NCBI GenBank assembly: GCA_030077755.1
Contig: JAQJZZ010000017.1
Location: forward strand, 1,054,001-1,118,000
Length of the DNA stretch: 64,000 nucleotides
Direction: 5' to 3'
Origin: Filosporella fistucella
Lineage: Eukaryota > Ascomycota > Leotiomycetes > Helotiales
The translations under genes and the position numbers were made by a program. The first letter of the stretch is position 1. The number at the start of each line of letters is the position of its first letter. Below the pieces are notes generated by a model that was not told the origin of the DNA, did not search any database, and was given only the letters and a program-made list of their open reading frames with translations. Below, piece after piece: positions 44,396-55,750 of the stretch.

Positions 44396-45442
44396 ATGGA
44401 GGAATCCACAGATAATCCAGAGTCTCTGGTACCTCAATTCAGACTCGAACGAGTTCTTAACCAAGGCAATCACCCCCCCTAACAGAGCTACCATAGCTCT
44501 CAGATCTCAGGACTGACATTGTCTACAGATCGCGCTGGACAACGCAGCGTGCTGTATGGGCAGATAAAAGGCCGACCTGCTGTGCTCATTTTAGAACGAG
44601 CACCGTTTCCGACTTCCTCAGACTACCTTTCACAAGTATCAAGCAATCTCCACTATCTCAAAAACCTCGGCGCGAACGACGTTTATTTTTGGTACCTCGC
44701 GAACAGTGGTCAAGCCACCCAAACCCCTTCAGATAAAGCAGAAGAATTCGCAGATCTGAAGATTAATCTCATATACCCATGTACAGAACAGCATGTGAAA
44801 AAGTACAGCAAACAAGGCGTGCGAATGGTTGTGGAGACGCCCGATATCTATTCCGAGAAAGTTCGACCTTATATGCAAGCAAAGAGAGACAGGCTGAATT
44901 GGGTATGGAACATAATTGCTGGCAAGACAGAAGTAGAAGATGTAATATTTCGCACGCCAAAGGGTCGAGATGGCGACGAGGGATTTCTACTACTTCCGGA
45001 CCTGAATTGGGACAGGAAGACAATGGAGAGTTTACATCTCTTGGGTCTGGTCGAAAGGATGGATATCTGGAGCTTGAGGGATCTGAGAAAGAAGCATATT
45101 CCGTGGCTTAGACATATGCGGCAGAAATTTATCGATTCTACGGTGGAAACATATCCAGAATTGGAAGCAGATCAGTTGAAGCTGTATGTGCATTATCAGC
45201 CAACATATTACCACTTCCACATCCACATTGTACATGTGGCGCTAGAAGCAGGGGCAACGCAAGCTACAGGCAAAGCCATAGGATTGGAAAGTATCATTTC
45301 ACAACTGGAAACTATGGCAGGTGATGCAGAGGCAGGTATGGATACAATAGAGTTACACTATACAATTGGGGAGGCCAGTGAGCTCTGGACGGAGATATTC
45401 AAGCCACTCAGGACTGCTGGTAGAGCTTCTCCACCGCAATGA
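44396..45442 (+). CDS. DCS1: Scavenger mRNA decapping enzyme DcpS
   Basis: Exons 44396-44465 and 44529-45442 give 327 aa; human DcpS has 337. It hydrolyses cap dinucleotides (m7GpppN) left after 3'-5' mRNA decay, in cytosol and nucleus. The N-terminal domain includes FRLERVLNQDRAGQRSVLYGQIKG, as in the domain-swapped dimer region. The C-terminal HIT domain has YYHFHIHIVHV with the histidine triad at H252, H254 (expected nucleophile) and H256. The LPDLNWD block before it matches the cap-binding segment. The intron 44466-44528 (63 bp) has a GC donor (G|GCAATC) and a TCTACAG acceptor; no GT donor gives a frame-compatible join with the conserved sequence on both sides. The last 35 nt of the coding sequence overlap the end of the minus-strand GILT gene. 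Confidence 0.94.
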
Positions 45443-46317
45443 CTAAATCATTGACTCCTGCTCCGTTTGGGCAGTCCTTCCACTGTCCTCCATCTCGGAT
45501 ACAGTATATCTTCTCGTCCAACCTGACAGTGCAGGATTTAGTGACGCCGGCTTGTGTGCTTCTCCTAACACTGTCTCGCAGCATGCCCATACCCAAACCG
45601 CCGTTGTCTTCCTCAGCACACTCAGTAAGCTTGTCGAAATCGATACCATGTTCCAAAGCACAGTCTTCCAACAAGCTCTTTTGTGGTATATCCTTATAAT
45701 CGCGAGTGAGGCACCTATTAATTCTCAATCAGTGATGTATCTTGTGAGAGCTCGGAACATATACATTGTGAATCCTAAGTTGATCTTCACGTCTGGGTAA
45801 AGCCTTGCGGCGCAAAGTTCTATGATATTCCCCATGCACTCCCCAGGTCCATGCATACACTCCACCCCATCATTGTCTGTAGGCGTGCCGATATAAGAAA
45901 GTGTAAAGTTGACCTTGTCTACTACTCTTTGCATTGCTGGTAGAACCATCATCTTAAGACAGTCCTATATTGGTCAATATTATGCGAAATGGGATTCGCC
46001 GTTGAGCTAACCTGGGCATCTGGGCATTTGCTCATAATGTGTGCTTCCAAAGGTACAAGATGTTTATCTGCGTTTCCAACCAAGAGATGGTCTGCAGATG
46101 GCAATACAGCATGCTTTTTCCCACATGGGTGACCTATTATGTTGAAACGGAAGATCGAGGACCAAAGCAGGTAACATAAAGCGACACAGCCAAAAGCTAT
46201 CGCCAGAAGTCGGTTCCTTCGACTGTGTGTTCGAATAAACATCGTTTCTCCTTTTTCGTTATCCATATTAGGTTGTTTGAGATCGCTCGTGTACTCGGGG
46301 AGCTTTTGGGACTTCAT
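45408..46317 (-). CDS. GILT-family thiol reductase-like protein
   Basis: Exons 46317-46012, 45964-45765 and 45714-45408 give 270 aa. A single N-terminal transmembrane segment (about residues 37-56) makes it a type II membrane or signal-anchored protein of the secretory/vacuolar system. The GILT domain starts PLEAHIMSKCPDAQ and continues DCLKMMVLPAMQRVVDKVNFTLSYIG, the CMHGPGECMGN signature (CxxGxxEC), then C-terminal Cys residues. The reductase site is C98-P-D-A-Q-D-C104 instead of the usual CxxC; this CX5C form seems common in fungal relatives, from memory. GILT proteins reduce disulfides in lysosome-like compartments. Intron 1 separates the two active-site cysteines. The 3' coding end overlaps that of DCS1. 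Confidence 0.9.
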
Positions 46318-46810
46318 ATTGATGAACCCATAAGAAAGAGGCGAAGAGGTGAAGGCGTCTATTAATCTTGAGGTTCGTTAAATGACAAGGCTTCACTTTC
46401 AAGACAACAAGGTTCAGTCAGGAAAATAACTAAAAGCGGCACTAGATTGCACAAAGCTTGGCAATTTTGGTGATTAACATGTGCTTCCTCAAGGCTATAA
46501 AATTGTATTGACAGCAAATGGCCGTTTTGTAGACAATTTGACTAGATAGGTTGAACTTTGTGAAATTATCCGAACCAAGCTGATTCAGGATTTTCCCTCC
46601 AGAATTAGTAAGTAACTCAACTCCTCAACTTCCCCAGTTCCTATTCACACCACCCACTCCCTCGCTTCAACCACTCAGCTGCCGTTTCTTAGCCCATCGC
46701 ATATTATCTATGCACTGCAGACCAGGCTGAGAGCAAGTCGCCGCGCGTGGAGCTACGTTCCTGACTTACCTCTACATTATCTTATCGCATCCCCATGTTT
46801 TTCTCTCTCA
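46318..46810. other. Divergent promoter region, GILT gene / sugar kinase gene
   Basis: Non-coding region between outward-facing genes. The last 200 bases are C/T-rich with a TTTTTCTCTCTCA tract right before the kinase ATG, typical of a fungal transcription start. No other motif recognised. Confidence 0.5.
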
Positions 46811-48628
46811 ATGGCCACTCCAAGGCAATCTCTGAATGAGTTTCTGAGTCCGCTTTCTGTTACTACTGAGAAGATTCATAGCCTTGCGAGAAGCCTTTGC
46901 ACAACGTTTACGAGGCTCGCTGCAGAGTCACAAAACCAGTTTTTGCCTACGCCGATTTCGGACTCGGTCTTGAGACCGTCAGGGGAAGAGAAAGGCAGGT
47001 AAGATGAATTGCTGTGCCCCTGAACCATGTCTTTCACGTAATGTTTCTTTCATATTTATATGAATGCATTTCCATACTTCGAACACGAGAAAGCTTGAAG
47101 TCGCATGCATAATATGCTGACGGAACCATAGGTACCTTGCCATTGACATGTAAGTAGCCGATATGACTTTAGGCATTTCACAGCCTGACTGCTGATAGTG
47201 GCGGTACAAACCTGAGAGTAGGGTTTATCGAATTGCTTGGCTCTTCTATAAATCCAATAGATCAGGTCGTCAAAGGTGACTCCAATGTGAGGAATGGGAT
47301 AAGCAATGGGTCACGTGTCCGAAGACATCTCGAGAAATCGTGGCCCATTGGGGAGCAACTGAAAAATGATAAAGCGGAAGACCTTTTCGCTTGGATAGGG
47401 AAGTGTATAGCGAAGATTGTGCAAGATGGGTGTTCGGAATGGCCTGGGCAGCTCCCAGATGTTATTCCGTTAGGGGTAACATTTAGCTTTCCTATGATGT
47501 GAGTTGGCTATAACATACTTGTCCGGTACGTGCTTAATATTCTGCAGCCAACATACATTATCAGATGCCACACTTATGTCAATGGGCAAAGGCTTTGCCA
47601 TCACCTCAAATCTGGACCTGGGCAAGCAACTACTTACGGGTTATGAGAGCACAAGAGATCCACGACTACCTCGAATAAAAATCACTGCTATTGCAAATGA
47701 TGCAGTATCGACGCTTGTGTCTTTTGTTTATCAGTTCCAGCATGACCAGAGGCGGAAACCGGCAATGGGACTGATCGTAGGAACGGGATGCAATGCCACC
47801 ATTCCGTTGTCCCTCAGCAAATTGCATCCAAGCAAAAGACCAGCGGAAGTCAAGATACTGGTTGGTGATGATTTGGACCGAGATACGAAGATTGCAGTAA
47901 ACACAGAATGGACGATCAAAGGCGCTGCTGGCCCGCTTCACGAACTAAATTTTATAACTTCCTGGGATCAAAAGCTCGACTCCGAAGGAGAAGCCCCTGG
48001 CTTTCAACCATTCGAATACATGACTGCGGGTCGGTATCTAGGGGAACTAGGCAGGATCATAATTCTAGATTACTTCACTAATCATCTTCATATCCCGAAA
48101 TCTCATCTCCCACCGAAATTGTCCCAGCGTCATGGACTCACAACTACTTTCCTAGGAAACCTAGGTCCTCACCTCGCCTCTAAGGAGCCTTCAATGATCA
48201 AACAGCTTCAGCATGAGCTTACACCGGCTACAATTCCAGGTGGTTGGGCCTGGACAGAAGAAGCAGCATCAATTGTCTTCACTATTGCGAAGGTGGTTCA
48301 GACTCGCGCGGCAGCTATGGCGGCAGCCGCAATAATTGGTCTTTTGGCTTGTGCGGAAGAATTACAGTTCTCTATCGACGGTATATCGAACGGCAATGGA
48401 GCTCTAGGAAATTCAGCTATCGATGAGTTGATGGTTGGCTATACAGGTGGCTGTATCGTTCATTTTCAAGACTACCTTGCAGATTGTCAAGCCTTCTTAG
48501 ACGAGATCGTGAAGGCTGAATTTCCGGATTCGTCTCCAAGAGTGGTGCTTGTTCCATGTCATGATGGTGGAATTATGGGAGCAGGAATTCTAGCGGGAAC
48601 AGTGCAGAGCATAGCGTATGATGCGTGA
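46811..48628 (+). CDS. Hexokinase-family sugar kinase (GlcNAc kinase-like)
   Basis: Exons 46811-46998, 47132-47149, 47199-47498 and 47548-48628 give 528 aa. The phosphate-1 motif YLAIDIGGTNLRVGF (residues 64-78) is assembled from three exons, with an 18-nt exon 2 in the middle. Hexokinase blocks follow: GVTFSFPI(QHTLSDATLM), a MGKGFAITSN sugar-binding stretch, ANDAVSTLVSFVY with the catalytic Asp, MGLIVGTGCNATIP, NTEW and a C-terminal VPCHDGGIMGAGILAG. This divergent set (long inserts, QHTL in place of the hexokinase core) fits the GlcNAc kinase or atypical hexokinase groups (Candida Nag5, Aspergillus HxkC/HxkD) more than glycolytic hexokinase. It would phosphorylate N-acetylglucosamine in the cytosol or have a regulatory role; I cannot separate the two from sequence. 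No deacetylase or deaminase partner is in the window. Confidence 0.9.
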
Positions 48629-49408
48629 ATGGCCAGACGTTGGCAAGTCTCATTTGGTGGCAAAGATACTTTGCATTGTATGGGGAGAGAGCTAACGTTG
48701 AAATGGCGAGCATGGCAACGAATGAAGATAGATCATTGATTCTGCATGAGTGGGGATACATAAATATCCAGGCTTTCAATGATCTACTCAAGGTGTTTTT
48801 TGCCGACAGTGTTGTGTTATCTCAGATGCTATGTGATCTTCTTATCACCACCACGGGAGAGAAACAAGATCGCCAGATACATACGTGATTTTAGAAGCAA
48901 AATTATATATTGCGTGCTCTAAAACATATCGCGAAAACCCCCTACTCGGTCAGAACACGGTCATTCCCAAAACCAAAAATCAAAATAAACAAATTGTTGA
49001 TTGAAGAAGCCAAAAACTCCGGTATCCCATTCGAAGAGGGATACCTTAGAAAAACTGCTCAGTACAATTTTTTCAAGTTCACGCGTTCGTGGTGAGTCAC
49101 TCGATAAATTGGTTTGTGTTTGTTGGTTTGTCGTTTTTGTTGTCGAACTCGGGATCCGGTTGTTGACCAAAGTTACTCTTTTCCTCCTCGCAGTTTGACT
49201 TGACCACTACACCAGGGGAATGGCACCTTCTGCTTAGCACCTTCTGGGCTTATTTGACTACATACATACCTGGACTAGGTAACGTGACAGATAGGAGGGC
49301 GTGGCAGCATATAATTGAATGATCATTTAATTTTTCAAAGCCTGGTGATAATTTTGATATTTCCAGGACCAAGGGCTCTTCATATTGTACAACTATGCTA
49401 CTTATCCC
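48629..49408. other. Convergent intergenic region
   Basis: Shared 3' flank of the sugar kinase (+) and CEF1 (-). Small open frames here (48625-48888, 48910-49095) have no family features and low-complexity composition. No RNA gene or repeat recognised. Confidence 0.5.
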
Positions 49409-51862
49409 TCAATGATACCCATTTGTCCCTGCTGTCAACGCAATTAATTCTTCGTTCCTCAATCTATACACATCTTGGGCCTCTCTTTCACGCTTGCTCA
49501 CGAAGCCCACTTCAGCTCTCAATCCTTCCAAGCGGCGTGATATTGCAGCCTCTTCTGAAATCTGCAGAGTTCTGAAGGAATCGAGAGATCGAGTAGCGGT
49601 ACTTAGCGCATCAGACGCCTCAGATATCTTTTGTCGAAGCATCTTAGCACGATTCTGGTAACCTCCAAGATGAAGAGCGAGTTTCTTTTCCATCTTATTG
49701 CCTTTCTCTGCGGCTGCGACGATCGAATCTTGAACATTCTGAACATGGTTATTAACTGTTTGACGGGAGTGAAGATAATGACTTACATCGAAAGTTTCAA
49801 TTAGCAGCTGATGTTCATCGATCTCGTCTTCATAACCGCTGAGGCCAGGTAACCGAGATGAGCACTTCGCATCTGACCAGACTTTCTGGAAGAAATCGGT
49901 GCCTTGCTGAGCAAGATCTTCCGGAACCTCGAGGGCTATCGCTAGACGTGCTTGTGCCAGATCATCATCATCAAGAGGATCCAATGGTTTTGCTGTTCCT
50001 TTGACTTTTGCACCTGGTACGGGATATCTGAGAGCATCATTTGCTTCTAGCAACGCTGCTTCTCTTGCGATAACAGCGGCAATGGGATCCGAAATCTCGG
50101 AGGCAGCCTTCAGAAGAGCATCGATATCAACAGCCGATGTTCGAGGAAGGCCTTTTTGCATGACTTGAGTCCGTCGTTTGAACTCTGCAGCCTCTTGAGC
50201 TTCTCGAATGGCCTTATTTCTTCGATCTCGAAGCTCAGCATCTTCCTCTGAAAGCTCTTCCGTGCCCATAGATTCTTGCTGCTCTTCAGGTAATTCTAGT
50301 TCCCACTCCGTGTCCTTTGGTTTTGGCAGCGACGCCAATCCTTGCTTGAGTTTGTGCTTGATAGACATTTCCCGAAGTCTGATATCCCTTGGGGTTCCGC
50401 CTACAAGCTGCAATTCATTGTCCTCGGCATTGAGAGCGAATGAATCTCGAGGTGTCCGCATAGGCGTTGCTCCAGGTATAGCTGGAGGACCCATGGGTGT
50501 CGATCCAACCCCATTTGCACCATGCCTGAATGGCGTGGCCATAGGGTTGGGAGTTTCCATATGTTGTCTTCTAGGTGTGGCACCATCAAAACCAGTGCTA
50601 CCGGCTCCTTCATATAGAGGGGTATTGTCACCACCCAATAGAGAGGATTGTGTTTCGGTGAGAGCTCTGATGTTTCGAATTTCGTTGGCAATGTGATCTT
50701 CCTGTGCTGGTGCTCTGGGGGTTCGTATTGGTGCTCCACTGTTGATAGTGGAATATGTGTTCACCAAGCCACGTGTAGCATCATTCTCACTGGATTTTGC
50801 CATCATATTTGCCCTTTCCCCAATCATTCCCATTTTTACAATCTCTTCCAACTCTCCCTCCCCAACTTGTGGAGCAGGTAACACCAAAGCCCTCCGCTTG
50901 CTACTCTGTTCAGCCTCGCGGATCTTTTGCATTTGGCCTGCTTTCATGGCAGCTTGGTATGACGCAGAAGGAGCCTCTTTTTCACCCTTTCGACGTTTCC
51001 GATCCGGATCATCCTCTTGATCTCCCTTTCGTTTATTTGCAAGTTGCTGTTTCCTGGGGTCGAAAGCTTCCCGTTCCTTTTCATTCAAGACTGCCTCGTC
51101 CGAGGTTTCGTAAAATCCTGGAGCTGGTGCCTTTTCAAAAGGGATGTCGGCATTGTAGTCCATCTGGCCCTTCTTTCTGTTCGTGACTTTGATATTTATG
51201 CCAGCATTTTTGAGTTCGCGACGCTTCTGTAGCACAGCCAGCCTCCTGGACTCTTCCAGCTGTCGTTCTCTTGCCTTCCGTTTGGCCTTTTTACCCTGAG
51301 TATTTGCCAGGCGAGCACGAGCTTCGCTCAGCATCTCTTTCTCATCTTCATCGAGATCGATCGTATCTGGTCTCGCAGGTTTCGATTCTGGATCCGGGTC
51401 CAGCTCGCCGGGTCGAAGTCGTCGAACATCATCGGCAGATGGTGCTTTGTTTTCCCCTCCATCAGGGCCGCCGAGACCAAGCTCACCAGCCTCCTTCTGC
51501 TCGGCTTCATCAAGTAATCTCTGATAACGCTCCAGGCACTGAGTGGCGGTTCGTCCAACTAGAGGTGCGATCGTGCGCCATTGTGTTGGCATCAACTTTG
51601 CCAGATGTAAAAGCTTCTCGTCTTCTTCCTTGCTCCATTCGATCTTCCGGATTCCAGGGTCGAGCCATTCGCTCCATCTTGCTTTGCATTGCTTTGGTGT
51701 TTTCCGCGCCAGCAAGGAAGATACTCGCGCCCACTGATTTAACCCATATTTCGAGACTGAGGCCTTTAGAATTTCACTAATTCAGTCAGTCGATGTATAG
51801 AAAATGAAATGATGAACTTACTCTTCGATATTTGTCCAGACTCCTCCCTTGACGACGGGCAT
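49409..51862 (-). CDS. CEF1: Pre-mRNA splicing factor CEF1/CDC5
   Basis: Exons 51862-51822, 51776-49787 and 49738-49409 give 786 aa. It is a core member of the Prp19 complex, nuclear, needed for spliceosome activation. Two Myb/SANT repeats are at residues about 5-105 ([42 protein letters not shown], then [34 protein letters not shown]). A long basic Arg/Lys/Glu region with [13 protein letters not shown] follows, then a Thr-Pro-rich segment with repeated TPxRTPR-like motifs and a C-terminal coiled region. The first intron (51777-51821) splits codon 14. The second (49739-49786) has GTAAGT, a TTAATAAC branch point and TTCAG, but is 48 nt and stop-free, so retention would add 16 residues. Confidence 0.95.
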
Positions 51863-54800
51863 ATTGGCGATGTGTTGATGATCTGCCTTGCGATTTCATG
51901 CAGCCGCATCAAATATTCAGGTTGTCGCGAATTGTACCACTAGCGCGAGTTGCAGCCATGATTGACGCTAAGCTCTTTTAGGAACAACATTCAGCCTTTC
52001 TCCGGCTCCAACCCGTATAATTGATCTTAAAACTGAATCTCTACAACTTGTTTATGGAATACGAACTTGTTGCCTTCATATCTCAAAGTTGGATTATCAC
52101 GGGTTGTCAGGTATAACCTCTCACTGCATAATCACTTAGTGGCCGTCATTGGGCCTGCAGCCTAATTGTATTGTTTCTCCTCTGTACACAATCCCTCCAG
52201 GTGCATGTTCAAATCTATCGTAAGACTTTGTATTCCACAAACATATAGGCACAATCACTCGAGTTGTTGGATGAGTAAAGTACATGCAAAATCCGAGGTC
52301 ACATGCCACACCTGTTACGTCCATTTTCAAAGCTTGGTCCCTAAAGTTTAGTTCCTGTGATATCACTTTAGCACTATTTTACAGTCTTGTACTTTAAAAA
52401 GAAAAAAATATTCAAAAACGATTCAATCTTATCCATTGTCTCTTGACACGTCAGTTTGTTCTGATTCTGGATTTTGCTCAGCGGAAAAAAAAATTAAAAT
52501 TTTACATGCTGCGAGCCACCCATGCTGATTTTATCACAATGTCACCAGGGGGTTTTGGACCTACTTTCATCACAGACTGAGACTTCAGACCGATTGAGCA
52601 TCTCACTTCATCGCGATCACTTTAAATTCTGCTTTCCCTCCTCCATGCCAGTCATACTGTTTTATCTTTCAGCTTCCAAATTCGAATGAGTTGCGATTTG
52701 TGCTCGCGGAATGTCACATATGATGTATTCTCTGCTATGCTGCCCAATTCTTTCTCTCTGCAATGCATACCCATCATTGGTCATTTCTCGAGCTCAAATG
52801 GCAAAGAACTACCTGCATAATCCTGCTTTCGGTTCTCCGTATAGTCTTGCCTTCCACCTGGTCTGCACATCCATCTCATCATCTTGGTGTTCACTTCTTT
52901 TGCGAGTTTATGTGGATTTTCCAATGAATCAATTCTGTGTATTTTTTGTCAGTTGACAGAAGGGCTGATGAGAGACACTCGCTATGGGCGGCCTCAGGTT
53001 CCTTCCAGTTGCGTACGGTTTTCTCCAGCGACGGAAAGGGAGTGAAGCTCGTTTTCAAACTTTTCCGCATCGCAATGTCCCACTCTTCTTCTGCCATGCC
53101 CCCAATTCCTGTGATGACGTGTCCGCAGTTTCTTGCTCAATTTATAGTCGTGCATCCATCTTCTACGTATGTTGGATTCGCCAATCATGTTTATGTTGTT
53201 GCAGATACCTGAGCCACGTATGTGAAGCAGATCAGATCGGAGGCGATCATTTGGAAACATTGGAGAAGGTTTCTGAGTGATCTTCTAGATGCTACCTTAG
53301 ACCGCAGTAAGCAGAATTCTTATCCCCTAGCTATTTCATTAGTGAGTTGACTTTTGAGAAGCAAAGTAATTGACTTCCTGTCTGGTATGAAGAGAGCCTC
53401 CATCAGCTTTGACGATACAGACATGTCATTGAAATAGGACATCTCGCTGCGTATGGATGTTTCATGATCGATTTGAATGGTAGAGTATTGTATCATGATT
53501 GATTACTTCACCCCAGCGAGGACGAGATGTTTTGTTCAATGTCATTGAGTTTTGTTGGTAATGATGGAAGATGGTTGAAGAAAAAATTGTTGGTATGTAA
53601 AGCAGAAGATCACCTGGACAACTACTTTTCTCTCATTCAGAAAGCGCAAGTGCGATTGTTGTCAAGTAGTCATCGTGGTAGGGTGTTTTTACCTTATTGC
53701 TTCGCAATTAGACGTTCGTTTCGTCAGTCATAAACTAAAATCCAGTATTTCCGTACGATAGCCAGAATGGCCATCGCACTACCTTGACAGAACGTCGTTT
53801 AGACGTCTAGAGTTCAAGTGTTTTGATCACGATAGGTATTTCTGAAATAGTCTTGAAGGCAGTCAGAGCCAAAGCCTATGATTCCATCTCAGACGTTGAT
53901 CTCATAGATGCCACCATCTGTTTGCAGGCTAATTATTGCTATTGATGGACGAATAGAAATTTATTGAAGTCTACTTTGGTTCACTGTGCTGTCCCTAACT
54001 GGATTTGAATATTATGAGTAGGTGTGAATCTGTCTTCTGCCCTCTCCCATGAGAAGAGCCTAGGGTTTTCACCAAAAGCCTCCGTCCCTGTTCTTTATAT
54101 ACCTGCCAAGAACATTACATTTGTGAATATCGTATAACAAACAATCTAATAGCTCACTAATGTTCTCAATGTATTCTAAGTTCCAGCTATAAGATGTAAA
54201 GGCCCTTCAAGAATGATGATTCTCGGCGCTGGGAGAGGACGACTGCGGCATCAAAGATATATTGCCTTAACGCATAATCCCCCCACTCATCCTTGCAACT
54301 ATGGTGTGCTTCCGGAACGTTTCCCTATAGTAATGATATTTCTGACATCTTTTGAACCCACAACTCAATATCAAGCCAACCAACCAGATCAACAACCATA
54401 CGTACTTCTTGTACTACCATTCTCTAAGCGAAACTGAAAAGGGGTTCCACAAGCCACAATTGAACCAGTCTCACTTCACCTCGTACAAGCCTTTACCAAG
54501 CAAAACTATTGTCTCATGCAGTGATTAACATAGCGCCACTACATCTCCAAACCACTGATGCCAATCATGCTCACAGTTCAATGAACATCATGTGATATAA
54601 TCATGTGACAAACCCGACGTCTGGCCATCTCAACCGAACCATTCAAAATGTAAGTAATCTCACCATCATCTCACGGCATCCATCATAACCAAGCTTCATA
54701 AGATTTCAACCTCATCACCATCACCAGCAAAACCAATATCACTTACAATCTGATCTACCTCCCCACCAATCTCAAGTGAGAGCAAAGCAGCAGATCTTCT

Positions 54801-55048
54801 CCAAATCAAGGCCATTGTCACACATCGTGAAACATAACTGCCTGTTCACAATTCAATCCATCAAGATTGCGCAACCGAACTACTTTTGTTATTTACATCA
54901 AACGCAAAAGATTAACAGTCACTTTCTCCATTCTTAAGCTCAGTCATCAGTTCATCAGCCCCACCCCGCACCTCACCATAAACACCTTCCTCACCCATTA
55001 TCATAATCATCATCATCATCACATCAAAAACACCACCCCCAAAAAACC
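51863..55048. other. 3.2-kb gene-poor region
   Basis: No gene I can support. It starts with the CEF1 promoter and ends with the promoter and leader of the SRPBCC gene. From about 54200 on, the plus strand is strongly C/A-rich and G-poor, with a CAT-trinucleotide stretch at 54997-55022. A minus-strand ATG frame of 68 codons at 52891-53097 is the only one with protein-like composition. No RNA gene, transposon or long repeat recognised by eye. Confidence 0.45.
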
Positions 55049-55750
55049 ATGCCCCTCTACCCCCCAACCTCAGAATCTCACCTCTCACCCCTCACACCTA
55101 TAATCTCCTCCCTGGTCTCCCCCCTCCCAACACCCACTTACGGTCCTTCGGGCTCCTTCAGCATCCTCTCCAAAACGCTAATCCCAGGGATCTCACCCCC
55201 AAAATGCCTCTCCCTCATTCGAGACACAGCTACCTGGCCGCAATGGAATACCTTCTGCCCGGGCTGCGAGATCCTGCCTACCTCTCCTGCTGCGCCCGAC
55301 AGCACAGATGAGAATATACCGACTGGCTGGCCGACGTGGTTAGAGATGGGGACGCGGGCGAGGATAGATGTTAGTATGAGTGGAGAGGGGTTGAAGGAGG
55401 GGTATAAGAGGGGGAGGACGACGGGTATTGAGGTTTCTGTTCTCAGAGCGCTGGAGAAGGAGAAGGGTGAGAGGGAAGGGTATGTGATTGCGTGGAAGGG
55501 GGTGGGGTATCCCCAGTGGCAGTTGTGGAGTGAGCGGGTGCTGGAGTTTAGGAAGTATGTAGATGAGGATGGGAGAGAGGGGACGGAGTTTGTGTGCTGG
55601 GAGACGTTTGGAGGGTTGATTGCTATGGTTGTGAAGTATGCGGTTGGGTCGCAGCTGGTGGATAGATTTGGGGATTATTCGAGGGATTTGAGGGGTGCTT
55701 TTGAGGGGGGAAAGGTAGATGGTGGATCGTTGGTATGGAAGGTTAAGTAG
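55049..55750 (+). CDS. SRPBCC/START-like fold protein, polyketide-cyclase-like
   Basis: Single exon, 233 aa from an ATG in good context. The order of segments fits a helix-grip fold: N-terminal SFSILSKTLIPGISPPKCLSLIRDTATWPQWNTFCPGCEIL (strand, helix, and a conserved W-x-x-W-N turn), a central basic segment, then GYVIAWKGVGYPQWQLWSERVLEF strands, CWETFGG and a long C-terminal helix (LIAMVVKYAVGSQLVDRFGDYSRDLRGAFE). This is the polyketide-cyclase/dehydrase-2 layout often annotated as SRPBCC domain protein in fungi. The family binds hydrophobic ligands; no ligand or reaction is known for this one. The coding strand flips from C-rich to G-rich near base 55330, which creates a long antisense open frame of no significance. 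Confidence 0.8.
   Translation: MPLYPPTSESHLSPLTPIISSLVSPLPTPTYGPSGSFSILSKTLIPGISPPKCLSLIRDTATWPQWNTFCPGCEILPTSPAAPDSTDENIPTGWPTWLEMGTRARIDVSMSGEGLKEGYKRGRTTGIEVSVLRALEKEKGEREGYVIAWKGVGYPQWQLWSERVLEFRKYVDEDGREGTEFVCWETFGGLIAMVVKYAVGSQLVDRFGDYSRDLRGAFEGGKVDGGSLVWKVK

Noticed and set aside
48625..48888. 87-codon frame after the sugar kinase stop
   Set aside because: Overlaps the kinase stop codon by a few bases and lies in the 3' UTR; no family features.
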